Positions 33,581 through 43,451 of a DNA stretch of 64,000 bases are shown one piece after another. The notes beneath the pieces were generated by a model, which saw nothing but the letters and a program-made list of their open reading frames with translations, searched no databases and was not told where the DNA came from. Position numbers and translations under genes: made by a program. Origin of the DNA: Paracoccus sp. IB05 (GTDB lineage Bacteria > Pseudomonadota > Alphaproteobacteria > Rhodobacterales > Rhodobacteraceae); assembly GCF_016405985.1 (NCBI RefSeq), contig NZ_JAEFCF010000006.1:62001-126000 (forward strand), read 5' to 3'. Numbering within the stretch: position 1 is the stretch's first letter; every line of letters starts with the position of its first letter.

Positions 33581-33620
33581 TCCCGGGGCCTGGCTCAGGC
33601 ACCTGACTGGTGCATGGCAA

Positions 33621-33660
33621 GAATGGAAAAAGGCGGGCCATTGCCCGCCTTTTTCCATTC
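33621..33660. terminator. Perfect 18-bp bidirectional terminator hairpin
   Basis: Arms 33621-33638 and 33643-33660 are exact complements with a 4-nt loop, with an A-run on one side and a T-run (CCGCCTTTTTCC) on the other. It sits between the convergent SLT lipoprotein gene and lolA and should stop transcription from both. Confidence 0.9.
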
Positions 33661-33692
33661 TGCAACTGACAGTTCAGCGGGGCCGGGCGGGG

Positions 33693-34307
33693 TCAGCCCT
33701 TACGCTTGCTCATTTCGACCGGGATCGAGAAGAGGCTGTCCCCAAGCCTGCCGCCCTTCTTCATCTCGCCAAGGATCACGGTGGTCTGCTGCCCCAGATC
33801 ATCGGTGATCACCCATTGCCGCAGCTCGGTCGGGCTGCCGGTAAAGACCAGCTCGATCGTGCCATATTCCGGATGTTCCGGATCCTGGGCGGTCACCCTG
33901 GTCGAGGTTCCGTCCTCCTTATGGCCGATCACGGTCCGCGCCTTTCCGAGATCAATATTCTGCGCGAGGATCAGGTTCAGCGGCGTGCGGCGCAGCGGGT
34001 ATTGCTCGGGCGCGGAGTTCGATTTGCCATCAAAAATCGCGACATTGCCGCCGCTGGCAAGCACCAGCGACCGGTCGGGCGGCGCATATTGAAAGCGCAC
34101 GCGACCGGGGCGACGGATAAACAGCTTGCCCGTCGAGACGGAACCGTCGCCGTTGATCTGGGTGAAATCCGTCTCAACCGTGGACAGCTCGTTCAGGTAT
34201 TTCGACAGCGTGTTGAGAGAGATCTTGTCCGCAAGGGCGGGCCGGCCGGCCATCACGACAGGCAGAGCAAGGGCGAGCGGGGCGAGAAGCGCGGTGCGAC
34301 GATCCAT
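33693..34307 (-). CDS. lolA: Outer-membrane lipoprotein carrier protein LolA
   Basis: 204 residues from ATG 34307 (MDRRTALLAPLALALPVVMA), a signal peptide cleaved near RPALA. LolA ferries lipoproteins from LolCDE to the outer membrane. The mature part shows LSTVETDFTQINGDGSVSTG, GKLFIRRPGRVRFQY and IFDGKSNSAPEQYPLRRTPL, typical of LolA. In several related genomes lolA lies directly behind ftsK. Here pmtA and three other genes (about 3 kb) lie between. The upstream in-frame extension to 34430 is not needed. Confidence 0.92.
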   Translation of the reverse strand: MDRRTALLAPLALALPVVMAGRPALADKISLNTLSKYLNELSTVETDFTQINGDGSVSTGKLFIRRPGRVRFQYAPPDRSLVLASGGNVAIFDGKSNSAPEQYPLRRTPLNLILAQNIDLGKARTVIGHKEDGTSTRVTAQDPEHPEYGTIELVFTGSPTELRQWVITDDLGQQTTVILGEMKKGGRLGDSLFSIPVEMSKRKG

Positions 34308-34718
34308 GACAACAGTATAACCGCCCGCCCGGCTTGCGGAAATCCCTCTGCAACAATACTCGCGGCTTTGTGCCGGGGCTGTGAGCGGGGTGGTCTGAGC
34401 GGCGCGCCCTTTTCCGGATGCAAAGTGCAACCCTGCCTTGCGGCCAGGTGTCTGTTACAGGGCGGAAACCGGACCTTGCCGGACTTTCCGCGCGACTTCC
34501 GGTCAGGCAATGCTTTGCCAGAACCGGCGATCCCCTGCCCTATGGCGACATCTGGCGCAAAACCACACTTGACCTTGCTCAGGTCTCTGACAGAAATCGC
34601 GGTTGAAAACCGGGCGTCAGGCCGGCGCGGATGATGGGGCAGCATCGGGCTTGCCGCAACAGATCGCACCGGTCAGCGCATATAACAAACCGGGCATAAC
34701 CAACGAGGAGTCCTCCGC
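34308..34718. other. 410-bp divergent promoter region, no gene seen
   Basis: It lies between the divergent lolA and pmtA genes. The longest open frame (34418-34606, plus) has no family features and weak codon bias. The last 40 bp before pmtA (CATATAACAAACCGGGCATAACC) are AT-richer and end in a strong AACGAGGAG ribosome site. I see no clear repeat or RNA fold. Confidence 0.5.
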
Positions 34719-35330
34719 ATGAAAGCCGCCGCCGTCACCGCCTCCTATAAACGCTGGGCGCCGGTCTATGATTCCGTCTTTGGGAAATTGCTGCATGAGG
34801 GCCGCAACCGCGCCGCCGCCCATGCCACAGCGCGTGGCGGCGACGTGCTGGAGGTGGGGGTCGGCACTGGCCTCGCCCTGCCGCTTTACGGGCCGGGGGT
34901 CAAAATCACCGGCATTGATTTTTCCGCCGAAATGCTCGCCCGCGCCGAAAGCAAGGTCGCAGAGCGCGGGCTGAAAAATGTCACGCTGCGGCAGATGGAT
35001 GCCCAGGCGCTCGACTTCCCGGATGCGTGTTTCGACACGGTCTCGGCGATGCATGTGCTCTCGGTCGTGCCAGATCCCGAACGCGCTTTGTCAGAGATCG
35101 CGCGCGTCTGCCGTCCCGGTGCGCATGTGCTGATCACCAATCATTTCGCCGCCGAAAAAGGCGCGCTGAAAGTCGCCGAACGCCTGATCCAGCCGCTGCA
35201 GCATCACCTGGGCTGGCAGGCCGATTTCCCGATTGCCCGCGTGCTGGGCGACCCGCGCCTGCGCATGATAGAACGCCGCCCGCTGCCGCCCCTGGGGGTC
35301 ATGACCTGGCTGGTGCTGGAGCGGGTGTGA
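34719..35330 (+). CDS. pmtA: Phosphatidylethanolamine N-methyltransferase (PmtA-type SAM methyltransferase)
   Basis: 203 residues. The Rossmann SAM motif is VLEVGVGTGLALPLYG, followed by GIDFSAEMLARAESKV and FDTVSAMHVLSVVPDPERAL. N-terminal SYKRWAPVYDSVFG matches Rhodobacter-type PmtA, which methylates PE to phosphatidylcholine at the membrane. A strong GAGGAG ribosome site lies 10-13 bp upstream. Another small-molecule SAM methyltransferase (UbiE-like) is possible but fits less well. It stands alone between lolA and a convergent SnoaL gene, with C/G-rich hairpin text after its stop. Confidence 0.82.
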   Translation: MKAAAVTASYKRWAPVYDSVFGKLLHEGRNRAAAHATARGGDVLEVGVGTGLALPLYGPGVKITGIDFSAEMLARAESKVAERGLKNVTLRQMDAQALDFPDACFDTVSAMHVLSVVPDPERALSEIARVCRPGAHVLITNHFAAEKGALKVAERLIQPLQHHLGWQADFPIARVLGDPRLRMIERRPLPPLGVMTWLVLERV

Positions 35331-35370
35331 GGCAGCCCCCCCGGGGGGAGAAGGGGGGCCGCCCGGGCCG

Positions 35371-35772
35371 TCAGCTCACGATCATGTAAGAGGCCGGATC
35401 CGCCGAAGTGGCGAATTCTTCCATCCTGCTGATCAGCCCATCGGTGACGGTGTAAACCTGCACCCATTTATTGGACAATTTGCCCTCGATCCCGTCCATG
35501 ACATAGCTTTCCTCGCCAAGAACCACGACCTGGCCGCCCTGTTCGATAAAGGTCAGCGGGCGGAAATAGTCGATCTTCATCGCGGCAAAGCTGGTGCCGA
35601 AGAATTTCGCAGCACCGCCCTTTCCCTCGAACCGGACCGAGGGCATTTTCTGCGATCCGTGATGGATCCACAGCGTCTCCTGCGACACGGTGGCAAGGGC
35701 GCCGTCCAGGTCTTTGGCGTTGAAGGCGGCGAACATCCGGTCAACGACGGCGCGTGCAGTGGTCTGGGTCAT
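35371..35772 (-). CDS. SnoaL-like / NTF2-fold protein
   Basis: 133 residues with the NTF2-like cone fold pattern of SnoaL-like proteins: an N-terminal helix pair (TARAVVDRMFAAFNAKDLDGA), LATVSQETLWIHHGSQKMPS, FEGKGGAAKFFGTSF, then strands YFRPLTFIEQGGQVVVLGEE and NKWVQVYTVTDGLISRMEEF. Such proteins may be small enzymes or binding proteins; no catalytic residues are certain. It lies on the same strand as, and about 105 bp downstream of, the NmrA-like gene and might belong to its regulon. Confidence 0.85.
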   Translation of the reverse strand: MTQTTARAVVDRMFAAFNAKDLDGALATVSQETLWIHHGSQKMPSVRFEGKGGAAKFFGTSFAAMKIDYFRPLTFIEQGGQVVVLGEESYVMDGIEGKLSNKWVQVYTVTDGLISRMEEFATSADPASYMIVS

Positions 35773-35877
35773 GGCATCCTCTGTCCTGTCTGACTGGAAA
35801 CGGGGGGGGATCGGGGGCAGGCCTCCCGATCCGGAAAACTGGTCACTCGTTACGGTACTGACTGGTCGGGACGGGCA

Positions 35878-36735
35878 TCAGACAAAGACCGATGCAAGCA
35901 TCTGATCCAGCGATTTCGGCGCCCGTCCCAAAAGGGTCTCAAGATCGCGCGAAGCGATGTCATACTGGCCGTCGCGGATATCCCTGATCGTGCCCAGCGT
36001 CAGCCAGATCGCAAAATCAGGCAGACCGGCGGCACGCATCCCAACGGCCATCGCCTCTTCGGAGATGTCCTGGTACCCGATTGCATGGCCGGTCAGCCGC
36101 GACAGGCCCGCTGCAATATGGGCATAGCTCCAGGCATCGCCGCCGGTGATGTTACAGGTCTTGCCCTCACGCCCCTCGCTTAGCAGAAGGTTCGCCGCCG
36201 CCTCGCCCATCCCGGCGCGCAAAGCATAGGGTACCCGCCCCGCGCCGCCCGGCAGTGAAATCCCATCGGTCAGCGCCTTTGGCCCCGCAATCTGCGCAAT
36301 CGCCTCGGCATACATGCTGTTGCGCAGAAAGGTCCATTGCATCCCCGAGGCGCGGATCCGGTCCTCGGTCTCGAAATGGCTGGCCATCAGGTCGCACAAG
36401 GCGGAGGTCGCGATATCGCGGATCGCAAGACCGGTATAGACGATGTGACCGATCCCGGCCGCCCCGGCCGCATCGACGACACGGCTCTGCTGTGCGCCGC
36501 GATCCTGCGACATGGTCGAAATGAACAGAAAGCGACTGATGCCGGCAAAGGCCGGACCGAGGCTTTCCGGCGTATCGAAATCCCCCAGGCGCACTTCTAT
36601 GCCCTGATCGGCATAGATTTTTGCCTTCTCCGGATCACGCGCGAGGATGGCAAACTGCCCCTTCGCCTTACGGCGCAACAGCTGGGCCACAGCTTCTTTA
36701 CCCAGCTGGCCGGTTGAACCACCGATCAGGATCAT
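35878..36735 (-). CDS. NmrA/QOR2-like NAD(P)-binding oxidoreductase
   Basis: 285 residues. The N-terminal IGGSTGQLGKEAVAQLL is an atypical-SDR NAD(P)-binding loop, followed by FAILARDPEKAKIYADQGIE, VRLGDFDTPESLGPAF and a middle FLFISTMSQDRGAQQSRVVD. It resembles E. coli YtfG (QorB) quinone reductase and relatives. It is divergent from an HxlR-type regulator 100 bp away, the same gene pair seen at ytfG/ytfH and qor2/qorR. It is therefore likely induced by quinones or electrophiles through that regulator. A SnoaL-like gene follows. Confidence 0.87.
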   Translation of the reverse strand: MILIGGSTGQLGKEAVAQLLRRKAKGQFAILARDPEKAKIYADQGIEVRLGDFDTPESLGPAFAGISRFLFISTMSQDRGAQQSRVVDAAGAAGIGHIVYTGLAIRDIATSALCDLMASHFETEDRIRASGMQWTFLRNSMYAEAIAQIAGPKALTDGISLPGGAGRVPYALRAGMGEAAANLLLSEGREGKTCNITGGDAWSYAHIAAGLSRLTGHAIGYQDISEEAMAVGMRAAGLPDFAIWLTLGTIRDIRDGQYDIASRDLETLLGRAPKSLDQMLASVFV

Positions 36736-36788
36736 GACACACTCCCTTTGCTGCCCCGCCGGTATAGGGGCCGCAAAAGGGTCAAAGA

Positions 36789-36806
36789 ACTATCAACTTG
36801 TATAGT
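36789..36806. promoter_or_regulatory. Inverted repeat between NmrA-like and HxlR genes, candidate operator
   Basis: ACTAT (36789-36793) and ATAGT (36802-36806) form an 18-bp inverted repeat, ACTATCAACTTGTATAGT, in the short divergent promoter region. Its place fits a binding site for the HxlR-type dimer that would control both genes. Confidence 0.5.
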
Positions 36807-36835
36807 GCTGTGCGGCGCATGTGAGGAGCCTCGGG

Positions 36836-37231
36836 ATGAACAGGGTGATCCACCAGATGGAGCTGGAGCCGGAAGATCACGAGCTCTGCAAGAAGGCCTT
36901 TGTGATGGCGATCCGCGACGCCCTGAACGTGGTGAGCGGCAAGTGGAAACTGGCGATCATCTGCACATTGCTGAGCGGCCCCAAAGGGTTCGCCGATATC
37001 GAAAGGCTGCTGGCGACGATCTCGCCCCGGATGCTCGCGCGCGAGCTGCGCGAACTTGAGGTCAATGGCGCGATCACGCGGCCAGATCCGGCGCAACCAG
37101 GCAGGGGCGGCAGATATGAGCTGACACCCTCGGGCAAGGCGCTCGAAAAGGTGGTGTTCATGCTGGCAGACTGGGGCAAGGAACACCGGGCGCTGTCCGC
37201 CAGCACGCCGGCCTCTGACCACGGGGTGTAA
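36836..37231 (+). CDS. HxlR-family transcriptional regulator
   Basis: 131 residues from ATG 36836 (MNRVIHQMELEPEDHELCKK), with GAGGAG 7 nt upstream; a GTG at 36821 is weaker. The winged helix shows VVSGKWKLAIICTLLSGPKG, FADIERLLATISPRMLARELRELE and GRGGRYELTPSGKAL, all typical of HxlR/MarR-like proteins. A cysteine near the N-terminus (ELCKK, residue 18) matches the redox-sensing cysteine of YodB/QorR-type members. It is divergent from the NmrA-like oxidoreductase gene. A strong terminator follows its stop. Confidence 0.9.
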   Translation: MNRVIHQMELEPEDHELCKKAFVMAIRDALNVVSGKWKLAIICTLLSGPKGFADIERLLATISPRMLARELRELEVNGAITRPDPAQPGRGGRYELTPSGKALEKVVFMLADWGKEHRALSASTPASDHGV

Positions 37232-37277
37232 CACCCCGCACGTTTTATTCTGATACAGGCGAGCGGTGGGGAAAATG

Positions 37278-37307
37278 AAAACGCCGCGCGGGATTGCGCG
37301 GCGTTTT
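37278..37307. terminator. Bidirectional terminator between hxlR and ftsK
   Basis: AAAACGCCGCGC (37278-37289) pairs perfectly with GCGCGGCGTTTT (37296-37307) across a 6-nt loop. The A-run and T-run ends allow termination for both convergent genes. Confidence 0.88.
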
Positions 37308-37326
37308 GGTCTGACCGGGCCGAGGC

Positions 37327-40300
37327 TCACGTTTCGGGGATCAGGATCTCGCGTTTGCCGACATGGTTTGCGGGCGTCACGACGCTGTTCTCTTCCATCT
37401 GCTCGACCAGTCGCGCCGCCTTGTTATAGCCGATGCCCAGTTTGCGCTGGATGTAAGAGGTCGAGCATTTGCGATCCCGTGCAACAATCGCCACCGCCTG
37501 GTCGTAAAGCGCATCCTCGCCATCGGTATTGCCGCCAAGGCCCAGCACCTGATCGATATCCGACGCGCTGTCCTCATCCGGGCCTTCCACCACGCCCGAC
37601 ATATAGGTCGGCGGGCCAAAGCTCTTGAGGTGGTTGACGATTTCCTCGACTTCCTCATCCGAGACAAACGGGCCGTGGATCCGCGAGATGCGCTGGCCAT
37701 TGCCCATATAAAGCATGTCGCCCTGGCCCAGCAGCTGTTCGGCCCCCATCTCACCAAGGATCGTGCGGCTGTCGATTTTCGACGTCACCTGGAAGGAGAT
37801 CCGGGTCGGGAAGTTCGCCTTGATCGTGCCGGTGATGACGTCCACCGACGGCCGCTGCGTCGCCATGATCAGGTGGATGCCGGATGCCCGCGCCATCTGC
37901 GCCAGGCGCTGGATACAGGCTTCGATCTCTTTGCCCGCGACCATCATCAGATCCGCCATCTCGTCGACGACGACGACGATATAGGGGAAGGGCTGCGGCG
38001 CGAATTCGTCGGTCTCGAACACCGGATCGCCGGTCTCATCGTCAAAGCCGGTCTGGATCGTGCGCTTGAACATCTCGCCCTTGGCCAGCGCCTCGCGGAC
38101 GCGGCCATTATAGCCCTCGATATTGCGCACGCCCATTTTCGACATGCGGCGATAGCGCTCTTCCATCTCGCCGACGACCCATTTCAGTGCAACGACTGCC
38201 TTTTTCGGGTCGGTCACAACGGGGCTGAGGAGATGCGGGATGCCGTCATAGACCGAGAGTTCCAGCATCTTCGGGTCGATCATGATCAGCCGGCATTCAT
38301 CCGGCGTCAGCTTATACAAGAGCGACAGGATCATCGTATTGATCGCGACCGATTTCCCCGAACCCGTGGTCCCGGCGATCAGGAGGTGGGGCATCTTGGC
38401 GAGGTTTGCCACAATCGGTGCGCCGCCAATGTCTTTGCCCAAAGCCAGCGGCAGGCGTTGCTGCCCGTCACCGAATTCGCGGCTGGCGAAGATCTCGCGC
38501 AGGAAGACTTTCTCGCGGCAGGCATTCGGAAGCTCGATCCCGATGACCGAGCGGCCCGGCACGGTGGAAACCCGGGCCGACAAAGCCGACATCGAGCGCG
38601 CGATATCATCGGCCAGACCGATCACACGGCTGGCCTTCAGGCCCGGCGCGGGTTCCAGCTCATACATGGTGACCACCGGGCCGGGGCGGACCGAAACGAT
38701 CTCGCCCTTGACGCCGTAATCATCCAGCACCGATTCCAGCATGCGGGCGTTTTCTTCCAGCGCCTCATCGGAAAGCTGCTGGCCGGAAGTGCCCGAGGGC
38801 GCCGACAGCAAAGCCAGCGGCGGCAGTTCGAAATCCTGATGCGTCTCGTCAAACCGCAGCGAGGGCTGCGCCTCGGCCTGGGCACGGCTTGACTGCACCA
38901 CGGCTTTTTTCACCGGCGCCTGCACGATCGGGCGGCGATCCAGCACCGGCGCAAGGCGCGGCGCGGCCACCGGGGCCGGGTCGTAATCGGGTTCATAATC
39001 CTCATCGGGCTGCCAGTCATCAACCGGTGCCTCATATGCCTGAGGTGCCGGAACCTGGGGCGCAGCCACGCGGCGCGCCATCAAAGGCGGCTCGGCACGG
39101 CCAGCGGCGGGCAGAGCCGGTGCGATTGCAGGCGCCTCTTCTTCCCAGCTCTCCTCGCTCCAGGCTTCATCATCGCTGAATTCGTTACCGAATTCGTCCT
39201 GACCGTAAGCGCGATATTCGTCGGAATAGTCGTAGCCGTTTGCAACCGCCTCATCCCAGGCCAGAGCATCGGTCTCTTCCATCTCACCCGCCTGAGCCAG
39301 CGCCTGAGAGGCGGTGAGCGGCGGCTCGGACATGTTTTGCATGACACGCGGGCGGGTGTCGGCGATCAGCGGTGCCGGACGGCGCGGGCGCAGCATCGGC
39401 GGCTCGGCCCGGCGCGCGGCAATCGCAGCTTGCAACGGGGTCATCGGCGGCCCGGCAGGGACAGCCGCGGCACTTCCGGCAGTTCCACGGGCGCGCGCCC
39501 GGATCGCATCGGAAATCCGCGCGCGGATACGGTCATCGCCAGGGGCGGCGATGTCATATTGCTCGGCTGGGAGATGCGGTTCGACCAGTTCAGGCTCGGG
39601 ATCGACCACGCGGCGCATCCGGGCGAGAAAGCCCAGCTTTTCCTTCGGCATTTCCTGGACCGGCGCAACCGGCGCGGAATAACGCTGATCCGCGCGCAGG
39701 GTCGCAGGCGCGTTCCAGGCCGCACCCGCCGCCAGCGGCGCCGGTTCCGGATCGGCGATCATCGCGGGTTCCGCACGGGCGATATCAGCTCGGGCAATAT
39801 CAGCCCGGGCGGTATCGGAACGGGCAACATCGGCGCGGCGCACCACGGAATTGCGGCTCTGCATCGGCTGCGGCGCACCGTAGGCCGAACCTTGTGCCGC
39901 CTGGCGCGGCTCGTGCCGGGGCTCATGGCGCGGCGATACCGGCACCTCTTTTGCCATCCGGCGGCGTTCCATCATATCGCCCGCCACATGGCGCGCCCGG
40001 TCCAGCGCCCCCGACGCCCCCTTGCCCATCAGCTGCATCAGCATCGAATAGAGCATGACCGAGCCATGCATCAGTACGAGGCGGATCGTCACCAGCTCGG
40101 CCCGGCTGAAGCCGGTCACGAACAAAAGCGCCGCGATCAGACCAAAGAAGCTGAGGAAAGACACCACGCGCAGCGAAAACTCAATTGAGCCGGGCACGAT
40201 GCCGACCAGGGCGCCGACCACGGTATCGCCGAAAAGCCCGCCATAGCCAAAGGAATGCGGCCAGCCGGCCGGCACGGTCAGGGTAGAGGCCCAGGCCGAG

Positions 40301-40665
40301 GCCAGCGCCACACCGCCCACCGCAAAGACGATGCGGCCGATCACCCGGTCCGCGCCGCAATGCAGGATAAAGCGCCCGCCCCAAAGGCCAAGGATCAGCG
40401 GGATCGACCATGCGCCCTGCCCGATCAGGATCGTCAGGGTCGACGCCACAGCCGCCCCGAAACGGCCCAGAATATTGCGCGCCGGCTCCTGGGTGGAAAC
40501 CATCCAGCCCGGATCCTCAGGCGAATAGCTCGACAGCATCAGCATGACCAGAAAAGCGGTCACGACCAGCGCGATGCCGATCAGCTCGCGGCCACGACGC
40601 TCCAGCATTGCCTGGGTGCCCTGATCGAGAAGGGGGTCTCGCTGTCTCATCTGAAAGCTCGCCAT
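37327..40665 (-). CDS. ftsK: DNA translocase FtsK
   Basis: 1112 residues. FtsK pumps DNA toward dif at the division septum and anchors to the divisome. Four N-terminal membrane helices lie within about residues 30-215. A Pro/Ala/acidic linker (about 225-640) follows, with a short ARAD repeat near residue 285. The RecA-like motor has Walker [14 protein letters not shown] near residue 760 and [12 protein letters not shown]. The C-terminal gamma winged helix ([21 protein letters not shown]) recognises KOPS. Start ATG 40665 or 40650. It ends at a bidirectional terminator. Confidence 0.97.
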   Translation of the reverse strand: MASFQMRQRDPLLDQGTQAMLERRGRELIGIALVVTAFLVMLMLSSYSPEDPGWMVSTQEPARNILGRFGAAVASTLTILIGQGAWSIPLILGLWGGRFILHCGADRVIGRIVFAVGGVALASAWASTLTVPAGWPHSFGYGGLFGDTVVGALVGIVPGSIEFSLRVVSFLSFFGLIAALLFVTGFSRAELVTIRLVLMHGSVMLYSMLMQLMGKGASGALDRARHVAGDMMERRRMAKEVPVSPRHEPRHEPRQAAQGSAYGAPQPMQSRNSVVRRADVARSDTARADIARADIARAEPAMIADPEPAPLAAGAAWNAPATLRADQRYSAPVAPVQEMPKEKLGFLARMRRVVDPEPELVEPHLPAEQYDIAAPGDDRIRARISDAIRARARGTAGSAAAVPAGPPMTPLQAAIAARRAEPPMLRPRRPAPLIADTRPRVMQNMSEPPLTASQALAQAGEMEETDALAWDEAVANGYDYSDEYRAYGQDEFGNEFSDDEAWSEESWEEEAPAIAPALPAAGRAEPPLMARRVAAPQVPAPQAYEAPVDDWQPDEDYEPDYDPAPVAAPRLAPVLDRRPIVQAPVKKAVVQSSRAQAEAQPSLRFDETHQDFELPPLALLSAPSGTSGQQLSDEALEENARMLESVLDDYGVKGEIVSVRPGPVVTMYELEPAPGLKASRVIGLADDIARSMSALSARVSTVPGRSVIGIELPNACREKVFLREIFASREFGDGQQRLPLALGKDIGGAPIVANLAKMPHLLIAGTTGSGKSVAINTMILSLLYKLTPDECRLIMIDPKMLELSVYDGIPHLLSPVVTDPKKAVVALKWVVGEMEERYRRMSKMGVRNIEGYNGRVREALAKGEMFKRTIQTGFDDETGDPVFETDEFAPQPFPYIVVVVDEMADLMMVAGKEIEACIQRLAQMARASGIHLIMATQRPSVDVITGTIKANFPTRISFQVTSKIDSRTILGEMGAEQLLGQGDMLYMGNGQRISRIHGPFVSDEEVEEIVNHLKSFGPPTYMSGVVEGPDEDSASDIDQVLGLGGNTDGEDALYDQAVAIVARDRKCSTSYIQRKLGIGYNKAARLVEQMEENSVVTPANHVGKREILIPET

Positions 40666-40680
40666 GCTTTAGCCGTCCCC

Positions 40681-41859
40681 TCAACCGAACAGGCAGTCAC
40701 GAAGCTGAACCAGCCCGCGCCGCGTTTCTTCTTCGGGCGCAACAAGCGCCACTCTTACATAGCCCTTGCCCGGGTTTTCGCCCGCGACATCACGCGAGAG
40801 ATATTCCCCGGGCAGCACCCGCACCCCGGTCTGTTGCCAGAGCTTCAGGGTCGCCGCCTCGCCGTCCTGCACGGGCAGCCAAAGGAACATGCCACCATCA
40901 GGCAGCCGGAAGCCCTGATGGCCAGCGAAGACCTCGGCAGCCATGCGGTATTTATTCTGGTAAAGCGCAAGGCTCGCGGCGACATGCGCCTCATCGCGCC
41001 AGCAGGCCTCGGCCACCATCTGCAAGGGCAGCGGCAAGGGCGCCCCGGCGAAAGACCGCAACCGGCGGATCCGCGCCATCGACTCCGGGCCGGTCGCGAC
41101 AAAACCCGAGCGCAGCCCGGGCATGTTCGAGCGTTTGGAAAGCGAATGGAAGACCGCGTATTTCTCGGGATCGGCGCCCTTCTGACCGGCCACATCCAGG
41201 AGACCCGGGGGCGGGGCCTCGCGCCAGATCTCGGAATAGCATTCATCGGCGAAGAGGCGTAAATCGTGTTTCTCGGCCAGGTCGAGCAGATCCGCGAGAT
41301 AGTCACGCGGCGCCACGGCGCCCTGCGGATTGGCGGGCGAACAGATCCAGGCCAGAACGGCGCGGTCCAGAACCTCGGCCGGAAGTGCCGCATAATCAGG
41401 CAGAAAGCCCGTAGCGGCGGTGGCGGGCACATAGACCGGCTCGGCACCCGCAGCCAGCGCGGCCACGGCGTAAACCTGGTAGAACGGGTTCGGCATCAAC
41501 ACCACGGGGCGCTTGCCGTGCTTCATTTCGGGCGCCAGCGCCAGGGCCGCATTGAACAGCCCTTCCCGCGTGCCGTTCAGCGCCATCAGCCGGTTTTCAG
41601 TAATTTCAACGCCGTAGCGGCGCAGGATCCAGCCGGAAATCGCATCGAGCAGCCCAGGCGTTCCGTCATTCGGCGGATAGACTGCAAACCCCCCGACGTT
41701 CGCCGCGAGGATCCCGGCGACGAAATCGGGCATCGGATGCTTCGGCTCGCCGATGGACATGGCAATCGGTTCGCCGCCCGGAGCGTGCGCATCGAGAAGG
41801 TTCCGCAGGCGCGGAAACGCGTAATCCGGCAGGTTCGAAAACCGCTCAGGGAATGCCAT
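40681..41859 (-). CDS. dapC: Class I/II aminotransferase, DapC-type
   Basis: 392 residues, PLP fold type I. Landmarks are MSIGEPKHPMPDFV, VYPPNDGTPGLLDAI, VLMPNPFYQVYAVAALAAGA, ICSPANPQGAV, FADECYSEIW and the PLP lysine in FHSLSKRSNMPGLRSGF. The set matches DapC-type succinyldiaminopimelate aminotransferases of lysine and murein synthesis. Other aminotransferases of the same subgroup cannot be excluded. It is directly upstream of ftsK with about 15 bp between, probably co-transcribed. Confidence 0.85.
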   Translation of the reverse strand: MAFPERFSNLPDYAFPRLRNLLDAHAPGGEPIAMSIGEPKHPMPDFVAGILAANVGGFAVYPPNDGTPGLLDAISGWILRRYGVEITENRLMALNGTREGLFNAALALAPEMKHGKRPVVLMPNPFYQVYAVAALAAGAEPVYVPATAATGFLPDYAALPAEVLDRAVLAWICSPANPQGAVAPRDYLADLLDLAEKHDLRLFADECYSEIWREAPPPGLLDVAGQKGADPEKYAVFHSLSKRSNMPGLRSGFVATGPESMARIRRLRSFAGAPLPLPLQMVAEACWRDEAHVAASLALYQNKYRMAAEVFAGHQGFRLPDGGMFLWLPVQDGEAATLKLWQQTGVRVLPGEYLSRDVAGENPGKGYVRVALVAPEEETRRGLVQLRDCLFG

Positions 41860-42006
41860 AGACTGCCTCTGACCAGGGTCGTTGATCGCCCCGTTTGACG
41901 GTCAGCATAACGCCCTATCCTGCGGCGGTCCAGAATTTATCAACCATCCCCAGGGGGTTAAGGGCATCGATTGTGGCTTTTATGCCCGTGAAACTGCCGG
42001 CACGGT

Positions 42007-43338
42007 TCAGCCCAATGCGCGCTCTGCCGCCGAGCCTACCCTGAGAAGCCGGTCCTCGCCCATGGCGGTGCCCAGAAACTGAATGCCGCAAGAGGGTTGC
42101 GAGGTCGGGAGCGTCAGCGCGGCAAGCCCCATCAGATTGCCGATCCTTGTGTTCCTGAGCGCCAGCAGGTTCTCGCCGATGTAATAATCGCGGTCAGATT
42201 GCAGCCGTTCCGCATCGGGCGGCAGGATCGGCGCGGTGGGCGTCAGGATCGCGTCATAGCCCGCCATCCGGTCGCGCCAGAGCGCGCGGATCTCTTCCAG
42301 CCGCCGCCAGGCCGCGACATACTCTGCCGCCGTGATGGCAGCGCCCGACCGGAAACGCTCGAGGATCGGCGCATACATCTTGCCAGGCGCCGCCTCGATG
42401 GTCTCGCGCCAGATCCCCCAGGCCTCGCCGGTGAACAAAATGCCCGAAAGCGCCATCGCCTCTTTCAGCTCGGGCAGAGCCACCCGCTCAACCCGCGCGC
42501 GCGCCCGGGTCAGCGACGCACAGGCGTCCTGGAACCCCCTGGCCGGGGCCTCGCGCAGATCGTCCAGCGCCACCGTCTCCAGGACCGCAAAGCGCATGCC
42601 GGCGACCGCGCTGCCGGTCAGATCGGGGGCGCGCCGCCCTTCCAGCGCGGCAAGCAGCAGCGCGCAATCCTCGACCGAATGGGCCAGCGGGCCGACCGTG
42701 TCGAACCGCTCGCATAAAGGCACCACGCCCCGGCCCGAGAGCCGGCCCGGACTGGTTTTCAGCCCCGTCAGATCATTCCAGGCCGCCGGGATCCGCACCG
42801 ATCCGCCGGTATCCGAGCCGATCGCCGCCGGTGCCAGCCCGAAAGCCACCGAAGCCGCCGCCCCCGAAGACGAGCCCCCCGGCACGGCGCGTTCGTCATT
42901 CAGGCAAGGCGGCGTCGCAGTGACCGGGTTCAGCCCCAGACCGGAAAAAGCCAGTTCCGACATATGGGTCTTGCCCAGACAGACCAGCCCGGAAAGCGTC
43001 GCCATTTCAAGGGTTTCAGCGTCACGCTCCGGCACCCGGCCGCGCAGCAGCGCCGATCCGGCTTCGGTCGCTGTGCCGGTGCTGTCAAAATTATCCTTCC
43101 AGCTGACCGGCACCCCGTCAAGCGGCCCCTTGCGAAATCCGGTCCGCGCGCGGTCGGCGGCACCTACCGCCTCGGCACGGGCCCGCGCCTCGGTCGCGCG
43201 GGCATAGATGCGCTTAGACAGCGGGTGGTTCGCGATCTGATCGAGGAAAGCCTCGGCCAGTTCGACCGGATGGATACGGCCATCGCCGATGCTGCGCCCG
43301 AGATCCGCCGCCGTCATATTGAACCAGATACCGCTCAT
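42007..43338 (-). CDS. Amidase (amidase signature family)
   Basis: 443 residues from ATG 43338 (MSGIWFNMTAADLGRSI); an in-frame extension to 43446 is unlikely. The Ser-cisSer-Lys triad is visible: Lys in VSWKDNFDSTG (about residue 79), then PGGSSSGAAASVAFG and SDTGGSVRIPAAWN. It hydrolyses an unknown amide in the cytosol. It lacks neighbours gatB/gatC and is too divergent to call GatA. The gene is divergent from the UbiH-family hydroxylase. About 150 bp separates its end from the DapC gene start. Confidence 0.88.
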   Translation of the reverse strand: MSGIWFNMTAADLGRSIGDGRIHPVELAEAFLDQIANHPLSKRIYARATEARARAEAVGAADRARTGFRKGPLDGVPVSWKDNFDSTGTATEAGSALLRGRVPERDAETLEMATLSGLVCLGKTHMSELAFSGLGLNPVTATPPCLNDERAVPGGSSSGAAASVAFGLAPAAIGSDTGGSVRIPAAWNDLTGLKTSPGRLSGRGVVPLCERFDTVGPLAHSVEDCALLLAALEGRRAPDLTGSAVAGMRFAVLETVALDDLREAPARGFQDACASLTRARARVERVALPELKEAMALSGILFTGEAWGIWRETIEAAPGKMYAPILERFRSGAAITAAEYVAAWRRLEEIRALWRDRMAGYDAILTPTAPILPPDAERLQSDRDYYIGENLLALRNTRIGNLMGLAALTLPTSQPSCGIQFLGTAMGEDRLLRVGSAAERALG

Positions 43339-43451
43339 ATCGCCCGTCTCTCCGCCAGTCTCGCCACCATTCGCGCCGACGCTAGCGACATGTCGCGCGG
43401 GCGACAATCCCGCGCATGGACAAACCGCCGCGCCGGGTCTAGCCATGCCCT

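Noticed and set aside
34418-34606. 62-codon open frame in the lolA-pmtA gap
   Set aside because: No ribosome site, no family similarity and weak codon bias.
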